From Gammaproteobacteria bacterium (GTDB taxonomy: Bacteria > Pseudomonadota > Gammaproteobacteria > SZUA-152): 64,000 bases of DNA. The stretch spans positions 1 to 64,000 of the forward strand of contig JAVVEP010000016.1 in NCBI GenBank assembly GCA_032250735.1. Direction: 5' to 3'. Both the position numbers and the translations under genes were made by a program. Below the pieces are notes generated by a model. The model was not told the DNA's origin, made no database searches, and was given only the letters and a program-made list of their open reading frames with translations. Positions 17,127-25,527 of this stretch are shown piece after piece; position 1 is the stretch's first letter, and each line of letters starts with the position of its first letter.

Positions 17127-18052
17127 CAGAAAGCACCCCAACAAACAGGCCGACGTTTCCAGCCGGGGCGCGGCCGATCATCTTCGGCGAGGTATTGTTC
17201 GACTGTTTTGCCGATGGTCAGGCGGTGTTGGGTGGCGCGCCCTTCAATGTCGCCTGGCACCTGCAGGGTTTCGGCTGTGCGCCATTGATGATCAGCAGCG
17301 TGGGAAGCGATGCCCTCGGTGACAAGGTCTGCGCCACCATGCGCGAGTGGGGGATGGATGTCGCGGGCCTGCAACGCAGCGAGCATTACCCCACGGGTCA
17401 GGTGACGGTGCATGAGCAGGACGGCCAGCCGAGCTACGAAATTGTGCCCGGGCAGGCCTACGATCATATCTCCGCACCGGCCGCCCTGGCGGCGGTGGGG
17501 CAGCAGCCGGCGGCCCTGGTCTACCATGGCAGTCTGGCGCTGCGGGAGGCGGCCTCGCGGGCGGCCCTGGATTCCCTGTTGCAGTTAGATGGCCGGCAGT
17601 CCGGGCCACCGGTTTTTCTTGACCTCAACCTGCGCGCCCCCTGGTGGGAGCCGCCACGGATCGAGCAACTGATGCAGCGCGCCCGCTGGCTGAAGCTCAA
17701 TGACGAGGAGCTGTGCGAGGTCAGCCGTCGGCCGTTGACCGAGGGGCCCGAGCTACAGGCCTATGCAAAGACCCTGTTTGCAGACTGCGCGCTGGAACGG
17801 CTGATCGTGACCCGCGGGGCGCAGGGCGTCTTTGTGGTGAGTGCGGAGGGACTCGCGGAGGGCCGGCCGGTGGCGGCCAATGCCATCGTCGATACCGTCG
17901 GCGCGGGCGATGCCTTCAGCGCGGTGACTATCCAGGGGATTCTGCAGGGCTGGTCAATCGCCTACACGCTGGATCGCGCCCTGGCCTTCGCCGCCAGGAT
18001 CTGCCAGCAGCGGGGTGCCACCGCGCAGCACCCGGAGCTGTATCGGGACTAG
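17123..18052 (+). CDS. PfkB-family carbohydrate kinase (fructokinase-like)
   Basis: A 309-residue ribokinase/PfkB-family kinase. The N-terminal substrate region reads FGEVLFDCFADG and LGGAPFNVAWHLQGFG, and the C-terminal ATP and catalytic motif is DTVGAGDAFSAV with the catalytic Asp. It resembles fructokinases, phosphorylating a sugar with ATP in the cytoplasm. Its ATG overlaps the L,D-transpeptidase stop as ATGA, so translation is coupled. Exact substrate is uncertain (fructose most likely). Confidence 0.88.
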   Translation: MTESTPTNRPTFPAGARPIIFGEVLFDCFADGQAVLGGAPFNVAWHLQGFGCAPLMISSVGSDALGDKVCATMREWGMDVAGLQRSEHYPTGQVTVHEQDGQPSYEIVPGQAYDHISAPAALAAVGQQPAALVYHGSLALREAASRAALDSLLQLDGRQSGPPVFLDLNLRAPWWEPPRIEQLMQRARWLKLNDEELCEVSRRPLTEGPELQAYAKTLFADCALERLIVTRGAQGVFVVSAEGLAEGRPVAANAIVDTVGAGDAFSAVTIQGILQGWSIAYTLDRALAFAARICQQRGATAQHPELYRD

Positions 18053-18206
18053 TCCCCTCGTCGCTCAGCGTGAGCGCCTGCACGCGCCTGAATGCCGCCC
18101 GGTTGCCGGTCGATACGCAAACTGTGAGCCACGTCACAGTGTGGCTGACGACGCATTCCGATACCGGTGGGAAGATCATCACACTTCCTTACCGGGTACC
18201 GGCGAC

Positions 18207-19352
18207 ATGACATCGATTGAAACTACCCATGGCCATATTCTGGTTGTCGATGATGAAATCACCAATCGTGACATTCTTCAGCGGATGCTGGTGCGGCAGG
18301 GCTACAGCGTCTCGCTGGCCAGTGGCGGCCGTCAGGCGCAGGAGCTGATCAGGCTCAATGCCTATGACCTGGTGCTGCTGGATATCATGATGCCCGAGGT
18401 GGACGGCATCGCCGTGCTGAAGGCGGCGCGTCAGCAGTTTTCCATGACCGAGCTGCCCATTATTATGGCCACGGCCCTGGACGAGACCGACCAGGTCGCC
18501 AACGCCCTGAGCCTTGGCGCCAATGACTACCTCACCAAGCCCTTTAATAAAAAAATCCTGCTGGCCCGGGTCCATACCCAAACGGCCCTCGCCCAGGCCT
18601 ACAACAAGGCCATCCATCTGGCGGAGGATGTTTCCCGACGCAACAAACTGCTGCTCAAACTGTTCGGCCGCTATGTGACCGATGAGGTGGCGAAGAATCT
18701 GCTGGAGTCGCCGTCGGCCAGCAAAATGGGCGGTGAGCTACAGAAGGTCGCCGTGCTATTCGCCGATATCCGCAACTTCACCGAGATCTCCGAGCACCTG
18801 CCACCGGGACGGGTGGTGGAGATGCTGAACAATTTCTTCGATGTGATGATCGACGTAATCCGTAAATACCGTGGCACGGTGGACAAGCTGATCGGCGACG
18901 AGGTGCTGGCCACCTTTGGCACCACCCGGGAACGCCCCGACGACACCGAACGCGCCCTGGCCTGTGCGCTGGAAATGCAGCTGGGGATGGCGGCGGTCAA
19001 TGCGCGGAATCGCGCCAGCGAGCTGCCGGAACTGAAGATGGGCATCGGTATCAACACCGGGGATGTGATGGTAGGCAACATCGGTTCCGAAAAACATTCC
19101 AACTACAGCGTCATCGGCAAACACGTGAACCTCGCCGCCCGCATTCAGGGCTGTGCCGCGGGTGACGAGATCATGATCTCGGAATCGGCCTTTCTCGGCG
19201 GGAGGCTGGAGGTGTGGGTGGACGGCAAGCGTGAATTCACGCCCAAAGGTATCGACCATCCGATCATCGTCTATCGCCTGTCCGGTCTGGGCGGGCGCTA
19301 CCAGTTGAGCCTTGAGCGCAACGTGCCGGAGATCAGCGCCTACCGCGCCTGA
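18207..19352 (+). CDS. Response regulator with class III adenylate/guanylate cyclase output
   Basis: A 381-residue two-domain regulator. Residues 8-125 form a receiver domain with VVDDE, phosphoacceptor D59 (LLDIMMPEVDG) and K111 (YLTKPFN). Residues about 175-360 form a class III nucleotide cyclase domain with metal-binding D187 (LFADIRNFTEIS) and D231 (KLIGDEVLATFG), and GIGINTGDVMVGNIGS. It should make cAMP (or cGMP) in response to phosphorylation by an unlinked histidine kinase; none is adjacent. The start at 18207 is set by the receiver domain; the reading frame continues upstream without conserved sequence. Confidence 0.9.
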   Translation: MTSIETTHGHILVVDDEITNRDILQRMLVRQGYSVSLASGGRQAQELIRLNAYDLVLLDIMMPEVDGIAVLKAARQQFSMTELPIIMATALDETDQVANALSLGANDYLTKPFNKKILLARVHTQTALAQAYNKAIHLAEDVSRRNKLLLKLFGRYVTDEVAKNLLESPSASKMGGELQKVAVLFADIRNFTEISEHLPPGRVVEMLNNFFDVMIDVIRKYRGTVDKLIGDEVLATFGTTRERPDDTERALACALEMQLGMAAVNARNRASELPELKMGIGINTGDVMVGNIGSEKHSNYSVIGKHVNLAARIQGCAAGDEIMISESAFLGGRLEVWVDGKREFTPKGIDHPIIVYRLSGLGGRYQLSLERNVPEISAYRA

Positions 19353-19362
19353 ATCACCCGGG

Positions 19363-19884
19363 CTAGGGCCGCTGCAGCAACTCCCCGTTACACCGGCGAC
19401 AAAAATAGTGGGACTGCCCCCTGGCTATTCTATTGTGGCGTATGGTCGTCAACTGATGGGTCATGCAGTCACAGACATAACTGAAGCGACGCTGCCGTTT
19501 GACCGGTATACCGTCAAGATCATAGTCCCCCGTCACCCGGGGTTCCGCCCCCAGGGTCTGCATGATGGATTTCCATTCCCGGCCATGCGGCCGGATTCTC
19601 TTGAGCCCGAATAACACCTGCGTGACATAGTGTGCCACTTCGTGGGGCACCGTGTTGTCGAGGCTGTCGGCAAAATATTTTGCAAAGATGAAGGGATTGA
19701 AGCGCAGCCACTGCTGGCGATGTTTGAAGACATACATGCCCGAGATTCGCCCGCGCAGGTCAAAGCGGATCTCGATCGGCGCGAAGGGCCGGTTGAAGTG
19801 TCGTTCGCACTGGCGCAGCAGCTCGGCGACACGGTCGGTCACCGTCTGCTGCTGGCTTGCGGTGATGGGCTGGATGGTCGGCAT
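19363..19884 (-). CDS. SprT-like zinc metalloprotease domain protein
   Basis: A 173-residue SprT-family protein. The zinc-binding motif HEVAHYV lies in the middle with a downstream HGREWK His, and the C-terminal zinc-ribbon-like part has CDC and CRRC pairs (YVCDCMTH, HYFCRRCNGE). SprT relatives (Spartan in eukaryotes) act on DNA-protein crosslinks; the role of bacterial SprT is not firmly known. It is convergent with the cyclase gene. Confidence 0.88.
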   Translation of the reverse strand: MPTIQPITASQQQTVTDRVAELLRQCERHFNRPFAPIEIRFDLRGRISGMYVFKHRQQWLRFNPFIFAKYFADSLDNTVPHEVAHYVTQVLFGLKRIRPHGREWKSIMQTLGAEPRVTGDYDLDGIPVKRQRRFSYVCDCMTHQLTTIRHNRIARGQSHYFCRRCNGELLQRP

Positions 19885-20126
19885 GTAGGGTATTGGGTCA
19901 GGTTATCGGGTCAGGTGTCGGATGTTATGTCGGTTTGTTTTCCAGCCGCTGTCCCGGCGACGCCCGCTGTCAGTCGGCGGCGGATGAGGGCCTATTGTAC
20001 AAGTGCCGTGGCCAGCGGCAAATTTTCCCTTGCGCGCCCGGCGGTTGTAGAGGGGGGGGGAAACACGCACAATGCAGAAAATTATTTTCTAGGTTTATTG
20101 TCGAGACTTATTGTCGAGGGAGTGTT

Positions 20127-21053
20127 TTGCCGCTGTTGATTTCTCGTTTGGCCAGTGCCGCGGTGGTGATCCTGGGTGTGCTGTGTCTGGTGTTTCTGCT
20201 GATCCATCTGGTGCCGGGTGATCCGGTGGAGGTGATGCTGGGTGAATCGGCACAGGCGGCGGATCGCGAGGCGCTACGCCAATCGCTGGGGCTGGATAAA
20301 CCCCTGTGGGCGCAGTTCGGCAGCTACCTGGGCAACGTGCTGCAGTTTGACCTCGGGACCTCGCTGCATTCCCAGCGTCCGATCGCCGACATCCTGCTGG
20401 AGCGCCTGCCCGCCACGCTGGAGCTGGCCCTGGCGGCATTGCTGGTGGCGGTGCTGGTGGCGTTTCCGCTGGGCATGATGGCGGCGGTGAAAAAGGATTC
20501 GGCCTGGGATCACGGCGCGATGGCGGTGTCACTGCTGGGGGTGTCTATCCCCAATTTTCTGATGGGGCCGATCCTGATTCTGGTGTTCGCCGTATGGCTG
20601 GGCTGGTTTCCGGTGAGCGGCCGGGAGGGGCTGAGTTCGCTGGTGCTGCCGGCCATCACCCTCGGCACGGCCATGGCCGCGATCCTCTCGCGCATGGTGC
20701 GGGCCACCCTGCTGGAGGTGCTGGGCGAGGACTATATCCGCACCGCCCGCGCCAAGGGGCTGGGGCCGCGGGCGGTGATCTGGCGCCATGCCCTGCGCAA
20801 TGCCCTGCTGCCGGTGATTACCCTGCTGGGCCTGCAGCTCGGCGCGCTGCTGGCGGGGGCGGTGATCACCGAGGCGGTGTTCTCGTGGCCCGGTATCGGC
20901 CAGCTGGTGATCGAGGCCATCCAGCGCCGCGACTACCCGGTGGTGCAGGCCTGCGTGTTGTTGATCAGCGTGAGTTATGTGCTGGTCAATACCCTCACCG
21001 ATGTGGCCTACAGCCGGTTTGATCCCCGCGTGCGACTGGGTGGCTCGGCATGA
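20127..21053 (+). CDS. Peptide/nickel-type ABC transporter permease, DppB family
   Basis: A 308-residue inner-membrane permease. The N-terminal helix ends FLLIHLVPGDPVEVMLG, the classic DppB start. The binding-protein-dependent transport segment ILSRMVRATLLEVLGEDYIRTARAKGL is present, with the EAA-loop region for the ATPase. TTG 20127 is chosen with GAGGGAG just upstream; TTG 20136 is an alternative, and the longer upstream frame carries no family sequence. A tandem TTATTGTCGAG duplication and a 9-G run (20052-20060) lie in the leader. The stop overlaps the next start (ATGA). Confidence 0.87.
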   Translation: MPLLISRLASAAVVILGVLCLVFLLIHLVPGDPVEVMLGESAQAADREALRQSLGLDKPLWAQFGSYLGNVLQFDLGTSLHSQRPIADILLERLPATLELALAALLVAVLVAFPLGMMAAVKKDSAWDHGAMAVSLLGVSIPNFLMGPILILVFAVWLGWFPVSGREGLSSLVLPAITLGTAMAAILSRMVRATLLEVLGEDYIRTARAKGLGPRAVIWRHALRNALLPVITLLGLQLGALLAGAVITEAVFSWPGIGQLVIEAIQRRDYPVVQACVLLISVSYVLVNTLTDVAYSRFDPRVRLGGSA

Positions 21054-21898
21054 ACCGGCCGTACGCGCTGCGGGCGCCGACCGTCAGCGTGGCCACGCTG
21101 CTGGGCCTGTGGTTGCCGCTGGCGGTGATCGTGCTGTGGGCCCTGGTGGCACTGCTCGGCCCCTTGCTGCCCCTGGCGCCGGACACCATCGTGTTGCAGC
21201 ATATCCTGCTGCCACCCGGCAGCGAGCACTGGCTGGGGGCCGATGATCTGGGCCGGTCGCTGGGCGTGCGGGTGCTGGCGGGCGCGCAGACCTCGTTCAT
21301 CGTCGCCCTGTGGGTGGTGTTGGTGTCCACCCTGGTCGGTACCGGCATCGGCATGTTCAGTGGTTATCTCGGCGGGCGCTGGGACCTGCTGGTGGTGCGC
21401 ATCATGGACATCTTTCTGGCCTTTCCCGGTATCCTGCTGGCTATCGCCCTGGCCGGTATCCTCGGCCCCGGTATCGAAAACGTGGTGATCGCGCTGAGCG
21501 TGGTGGGCTGGGTGGGTTATGCCCGGCTGGCGCGGGCCCAGGTGCTGAGCCTCAAACACCGCGAGCATGTGCAGGCGGCCGTTGCCCTGGGCGCGGGCAC
21601 GGGGCGGATCGTGTTTCGGCACCTGTTGCCGCTGATCATGGCGCCGCTGATCGTCGAGGCCAGCTTCGGCATTGCGGGTATTGTCATCGCCGAGGCCGGC
21701 CTGTCCTTCCTGGGGCTGGGTGTGCAACCGCCCGAGGCCTCCTGGGGCAGCATGATCCGTGACGGCGCGCGCTATCTGCTGGTGGCGCCGCACATGGTGC
21801 TGGTGCCCGGCGTGGCCTTGATGCTGGTGGTGTTGTCGGTCAATCTACTGGGTGATCGGCTGCGCGACCGGCTGGATGTGCGTAACCAGAAACGGTAG
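21050..21898 (+). CDS. Peptide/nickel-type ABC transporter permease, DppC family
   Basis: A 282-residue partner of the upstream permease. It shows the N-terminal helix, then WLGADDLGRSLGVRVLAGAQTS (the DppC-type DxxGRD-like motif, here DDLGRS), and the EAA-type loop LSLKHREHVQAAVALGAGTG. The pair should form the membrane channel of an oligopeptide importer. The solute-binding lipoprotein at 13952-15439 is a candidate partner (inference). ATPase subunits (DppD/F) are not encoded here, so they must be elsewhere. Confidence 0.88.
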   Translation: MNRPYALRAPTVSVATLLGLWLPLAVIVLWALVALLGPLLPLAPDTIVLQHILLPPGSEHWLGADDLGRSLGVRVLAGAQTSFIVALWVVLVSTLVGTGIGMFSGYLGGRWDLLVVRIMDIFLAFPGILLAIALAGILGPGIENVVIALSVVGWVGYARLARAQVLSLKHREHVQAAVALGAGTGRIVFRHLLPLIMAPLIVEASFGIAGIVIAEAGLSFLGLGVQPPEASWGSMIRDGARYLLVAPHMVLVPGVALMLVVLSVNLLGDRLRDRLDVRNQKR

Positions 21899-21936
21899 GT
21901 TCGCAGTCTGTAGGGTGTACCCGCGGGGCATAAAGG

Positions 21937-21985
21937 CATTGCCCACCAACGAGGCTTATATAAACTACGAATGGTGGGCAATGCC
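21937..21985. repeat. Inverted repeat between permease and nagZ
   Basis: GCATTGCCCACCA (21937-21949) and its exact reverse complement TGGTGGGCAATGC (21972-21984) are separated by 22 bases. A further GCCCACCC follows. There is no T-tract, so it looks more like a REP-type palindrome or mRNA-stabilising hairpin than a Rho-independent terminator. Confidence 0.6.
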
Positions 21986-22011
21986 CACCCTTGTATGAGG
22001 TTTTTTGAAGG

Positions 22012-23064
22012 ATGTCACTCGGCCCCATCATGCTGGACCTCGTCGGACTGGAGATCAGCCCCGAGGAACGCGAAATCCTGTTACACCCGCTGGTCGGCGG
22101 GGTCATCCTGTTTACCCGCAATTATGAATCCCCCGAGCAGCTGCAGCAGCTGGTAGCCGCCATCCATGGCCTGCGCGACCCTCATCTGCTGGTGGCCGTG
22201 GATCACGAAGGGGGGCGGGTGCAGCGCTTTCGTCACGGCTTTACCTCTCTGCCGCCGGCGGGGATCTTCGGTAGGATCTACGCCGATGAGCCCAAACGGG
22301 CCAAGCAGCTGGCCGAGACCTGCGGCTGGCTGATGGCGGCAGAACTGCGCGCGGTGGGGGTGGATTTCAGTTTCGCGCCGGTGCTGGATCTGGATTATGG
22401 CGTGAGCACGGTGATCGGGGATCGCGCCTTTCATCGCCAGCCGGAGGTGGTGGGCGAGCTGGCCGTCTCCTACATGCTGGGCATGCAGCGGGCGGGCATG
22501 CTGGCCACCGGCAAGCACTTTCCCGGCCACGGCGCGGTGGTGGCGGATTCCCACATCGACATGCCGGTGGATGAGCGCAGCCTTGAGGACATCTATGCGC
22601 GGGATGTGAAACCCTTTGGCCGGCTGATCCGCGCCGGGCTGGGGGGCATCATGCCCGCGCACGTGATCTATCCGGCGGTGGACGACAGGCCCGCCTGTTT
22701 TTCCGCCCGCTGGCTGAAGTCGATTTTGCGCGAGCGGCTGGGTTTTCAGGGGGTGATCTTCAGCGATGATCTCACCATGAAGGGCGCGCAGGTGATGGGC
22801 GATATCGTGCAACGCGGTCAGGCGGCGCTGGCGGCAGGCTGCGACATGCTGCTGGTGTGCAATCACCCTGAAGAATCGGTCCGCCTGCTGGAGCGCCTGG
22901 ATGCCCCGGCCGATCCGGTGGCCCACGTGCGCCTGGCCCGTCTCCACGAGCGCCACCAGTTCGATCGTGCGGCCCTGCAGCAGAATCCGGCCTGGCAACA
23001 GGCGGTGGCGGAGGCGGAGGCGGAGGGGCTGTGCGCGCAGGCCACGGGGGAGCTTGAGTTGTAG
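22012..23064 (+). CDS. nagZ: Beta-N-acetylhexosaminidase (NagZ)
   Basis: A 350-residue cytoplasmic glycoside hydrolase family 3 enzyme of peptidoglycan recycling, removing GlcNAc from GlcNAc-anhydroMurNAc peptides. Family motifs are present: KHFPGHGAVVADSHIDMP with the catalytic His/Asp loop, AVDHEGGRVQRF, and the nucleophile Asp in IFSDDLTMKGA. Length matches E. coli NagZ. GAAGG immediately precedes the ATG; ATG 22030 is an alternative start. The peptide permease genes upstream would fit muropeptide uptake, but this link is only inference. Confidence 0.95.
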   Translation: MSLGPIMLDLVGLEISPEEREILLHPLVGGVILFTRNYESPEQLQQLVAAIHGLRDPHLLVAVDHEGGRVQRFRHGFTSLPPAGIFGRIYADEPKRAKQLAETCGWLMAAELRAVGVDFSFAPVLDLDYGVSTVIGDRAFHRQPEVVGELAVSYMLGMQRAGMLATGKHFPGHGAVVADSHIDMPVDERSLEDIYARDVKPFGRLIRAGLGGIMPAHVIYPAVDDRPACFSARWLKSILRERLGFQGVIFSDDLTMKGAQVMGDIVQRGQAALAAGCDMLLVCNHPEESVRLLERLDAPADPVAHVRLARLHERHQFDRAALQQNPAWQQAVAEAEAEGLCAQATGELEL

Positions 23065-23222
23065 GAGGCTATTGTATCTTCTGTTGTAACAATGCCCCGT
23101 CCTGTGTGTCAAAGCCTGGTGTGCAGGTCATGGCGAGAGGCGCTCGACCGGAACGCCCTGGGTTGCGCGCAATGCCTGTGAACACAGGTTTATGAATGTT
23201 GATTTATAACGAAGGTGATTTT

Positions 23223-23276
23223 ATGGGTTGTCGTGATAGTTGCGGGATAATTTCCTGTCTTAATGATGATGCGTAG
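23223..23276 (+). CDS. Possible 17-residue Cys-rich leader peptide
   Basis: A tiny frame with a good ribosome binding site (GAAGGTG) encodes MGCRDSCGIISCLNDDA, with three cysteines in ten residues. It lies 75 bases upstream of bufA in the 286-base gap after nagZ, where no longer gene is visible. A cysteine-rich leader ahead of a metal-responsive operon could sense metal or cysteine supply, but frames this short arise by chance and there is no second support. Confidence 0.25.
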   Translation: MGCRDSCGIISCLNDDA

Positions 23277-23350
23277 TTTGATCGACGCCCAATATTTGTG
23301 CTCATACTGTTTATAGTTACTTTTTTAGTCAACCCATGGAGAGAGATACA

Positions 23351-23605
23351 ATGAAAGCAATGAAAACCACCAATGTTGCCCTGGCCATCGCCGCGGCGAG
23401 CCTGTTTGCCTTTGCCCCAATGGCAACGGTACATGCCGGCGACGAAGCCAAGGTCCATTGTTATGGCGTCAACAAGTGCAAGGGCAACAATGACTGCAAA
23501 TCGGCAAGCAATGCCTGCAAGGGTCAAAGCTCCTGCAAGGGCCAGGGCTTTGTCAGCATGTCCAAGAGTGCCTGTGACAAGGTCGGTGGCAAGATCGGCG
23601 ACTGA
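23351..23605 (+). CDS. bufA: BufA-type bufferin precursor (periplasmic Cys-rich metallophore)
   Basis: An 84-residue precursor with a signal peptide (cleavage likely after VHA) and a mature part of about 55 residues with six cysteines, in CYGVNKCKG, NDCKS, NACKG, SSCKG and SACDKVGG. This resembles the BufA2 kind of bufferin. In these, a MNIO enzyme converts cysteines to thiooxazole heterocycles and the product binds copper in the periplasm (family knowledge). The start at 23351 is chosen because GGAGAGAG stands just upstream; ATG 23336 would place that site inside the gene. bufB and bufC follow after a terminator hairpin. Confidence 0.85.
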   Translation: MKAMKTTNVALAIAAASLFAFAPMATVHAGDEAKVHCYGVNKCKGNNDCKSASNACKGQSSCKGQGFVSMSKSACDKVGGKIGD

Positions 23606-23626
23606 TCGTTGGTTATGCGTCAAGGA

Positions 23627-23677
23627 GGCCGGTGTCGCGCAGGGGGATTCAATCACCTCGTGGCACCGGCCTTTTTT
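23627..23677 (+). terminator. Rho-independent terminator or attenuator between bufA and bufB
   Basis: GGCCGGTG (23627-23634) pairs perfectly with CACCGGCC (23664-23671), followed by six T. It lies 21 bases after the bufA stop and 57 bases before bufB. Partial termination here would give more bufA than bufB/bufC mRNA, which suits a substrate peptide and its catalytic enzymes. Confidence 0.75.
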
Positions 23678-23734
23678 ATGCGCGATGGTTCGGTTGCGGT
23701 TTTCATTAATGTGATGGTGGTTTAGGTTGTAATT

Positions 23735-24610
23735 GTGCAGACTGAAATTCTTAAAAAACACGACAAACCGTTTCTGGGTTACGGCCTGGGACTGCGGCCG
23801 GAGTATTACGACACCATTGTTGACACCCGGCCCGCGGTCGACTGGTTTGAAATACTCTCGGAAAACTACATGGTGGACGGTGGCAAGCCGTTACATTTTC
23901 TGGAGCGGGTGCGGGAAAACTATCCGCTGGTGATGCACGGCGTGTCGATGTCCATCGGCAGCACCGATCCGCTGGACAAGGCCTATCTGCGGCGATTAAA
24001 ACAACTCATCGCGCGGGTCGAACCTCGCTGGGTCTCCGACCACATGTGCTGGACGGGACAGGGCGGCCACAATCTGCATGACCTGATGCCACTGCCGTTC
24101 AACGAAGAGGCTATTGCCCATGTGGTGGACCGCGTGCAGCAGGTACAGGATTACCTGGGCCGGCGAATCCTCCTGGAGAATGCCTCCAGTTACGTGAGTT
24201 ATGCCCAGTCGGAAATGAGCGAGTGGGAGTTCCACACGGAGATCATGCGGCGTGCGGACTGCCTGATGCTGTTCGATGTCAACAATGTCTACGTCAGTGC
24301 GCGCAACCACGGTTTTGATCCGCTGGATTATATTCGCGGTGTGCCGGCGGACCGCGTCTGGCAGCTTCATCTGGCGGGGCATGCGGATTATGGCGATTAT
24401 GTGATCGATACTCACGACCACCCCGTGGTGCAGCCGGTGTGGGATCTGTATGCCGAGGCGCTGAAACATTTTGGCCCGGTGTCGGCGATGATAGAACGCG
24501 ACGACCGCTTTCCCCCCTTCGAGGAACTGATGGCGGAGCTGGGCGAACTGCGGCAGATTGCCGATGCCACCCTGGACGAAAGGCCGGAGACGCCACCATG
24601 CCCGACCTGA
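23735..24610 (+). CDS. bufB: MNIO-family bufferin-modifying enzyme (DUF692)
   Basis: A 291-residue TIM-barrel multinuclear non-heme iron enzyme. Recognisable segments: GLGLRPEYYD, DWFEILSENYM, VMHGVSMSIGS, WVSDHMCW, LLENASSYVSY, DVNNVYVSA, LHLAGHADYG and DTHDHPV. These carry the His, Asp, Glu and Asn iron ligands of the family. It should modify cysteines of the BufA peptide together with BufC. GTG 23735 is the most upstream plausible start; the ribosome binding site is weak. The 3' end overlaps bufC by 13 bases. Confidence 0.92.
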   Translation: MQTEILKKHDKPFLGYGLGLRPEYYDTIVDTRPAVDWFEILSENYMVDGGKPLHFLERVRENYPLVMHGVSMSIGSTDPLDKAYLRRLKQLIARVEPRWVSDHMCWTGQGGHNLHDLMPLPFNEEAIAHVVDRVQQVQDYLGRRILLENASSYVSYAQSEMSEWEFHTEIMRRADCLMLFDVNNVYVSARNHGFDPLDYIRGVPADRVWQLHLAGHADYGDYVIDTHDHPVVQPVWDLYAEALKHFGPVSAMIERDDRFPPFEELMAELGELRQIADATLDERPETPPCPT

Positions 24611-25380
24611 AAGCATTGCAGAACGCCTTCAAGCGCAACGTGGTGAACGGTGATGAAGAATTCTCCCAGTACATCATCAGTACCCAGGCGGTGCCCAGCG
24701 ATGTGCGCCTGGCCATCTACGGCAACGCCTATTATTCCCGCCTGGAAGAGGCGCTGGGGACCGATTTTGAGATACTCAAAAAACTGCTGGGCGAGGAGGT
24801 TTTCAGTGAGGCCTGCATGGCTTACATCCATCGTTACCCGTCACGCTATTATTCGTTACGCTGGTTTGGTCAGGATTTTCCCGCCTTTTTAGGCTATCAG
24901 GCCGATTCGGGGGAGCATCATTGGCCGGCCGAAATGGCGCAACTGGAATGGAACTTCACTGCGGCGTTTGACGCGGCCGATGCCGAGCCGGTCACGGAAG
25001 CAGCGGCGGCGGCCATTCCCCCCGAAGCCTGGCCCGAGCTGCGGATGCGCTTTCATCCCTCGGTGCGGATGATCACCATCTGGTGGAGCACCCTGGCCTG
25101 TTGGCGGGCGGCAAAAAACGGGGAATCCCTTCTTGCGCCAGTGCACCTGTCCGAGCCGGCCCAGTGTTTGTTATGGCGTCAGGCATTGCTGACCCAGTAC
25201 CGGTCACTGGAGGCCGCTGAAGCGGTCGCGCTGCAGGCGGCTTTGTCGGGGGCCGGCTTTTCCGAGATCTGCGGTGCGCTGGCGGAGGAGATGCAGAATC
25301 AGAAAATGGTGCCCATGCAGGCGGCCGGTTTTCTTAAGGCCTGGCTGGCGGCGGGGATGATTACGGCGTTTGAGACCTAG
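24598..25380 (+). CDS. bufC: Bufferin partner protein BufC (DUF2063-like)
   Basis: A 260-residue protein with the DUF2063 / HvfC-like N-terminus (LQNAFKRNVV, RLAIYGNAYYSRLEEALGTD, FSEACMAYIHRYPSRYYSLR). Family knowledge: it is the recognition partner that brings the precursor peptide to the MNIO enzyme. The ATG at 24598 lies inside the end of bufB, indicating translational coupling. No DoxX-type membrane protein (often the fourth gene in such operons) follows; a polypyrimidine stretch (25381-25419) comes next. Confidence 0.88.
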   Translation: MPDLKALQNAFKRNVVNGDEEFSQYIISTQAVPSDVRLAIYGNAYYSRLEEALGTDFEILKKLLGEEVFSEACMAYIHRYPSRYYSLRWFGQDFPAFLGYQADSGEHHWPAEMAQLEWNFTAAFDAADAEPVTEAAAAAIPPEAWPELRMRFHPSVRMITIWWSTLACWRAAKNGESLLAPVHLSEPAQCLLWRQALLTQYRSLEAAEAVALQAALSGAGFSEICGALAEEMQNQKMVPMQAAGFLKAWLAAGMITAFET

Positions 25381-25527
25381 GCGGTCTCCTTTCCCTTCTC
25401 TTCTCCTCTCTTCCCTTCGTACTCTTTTATGGCGTCTGTTTGCCCTACCTTTTAGGCCGCTATTTTTCTCCGCCTTTATCCTTCAGCCGGCAGGCCCATA
25501 CGGGCAGATATGCGTTAGACTTACGGC

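Noticed and set aside
21937-21985. Rho-independent terminator after the DppC-type permease
   Set aside because: The inverted repeat is good, but the 22-base loop and lack of a T-run do not fit; listed as an inverted repeat only.
22081-23112. 343-codon antisense frame opposite nagZ
   Set aside because: Same codon-bias effect; the product is His/Gln-rich with no family features.
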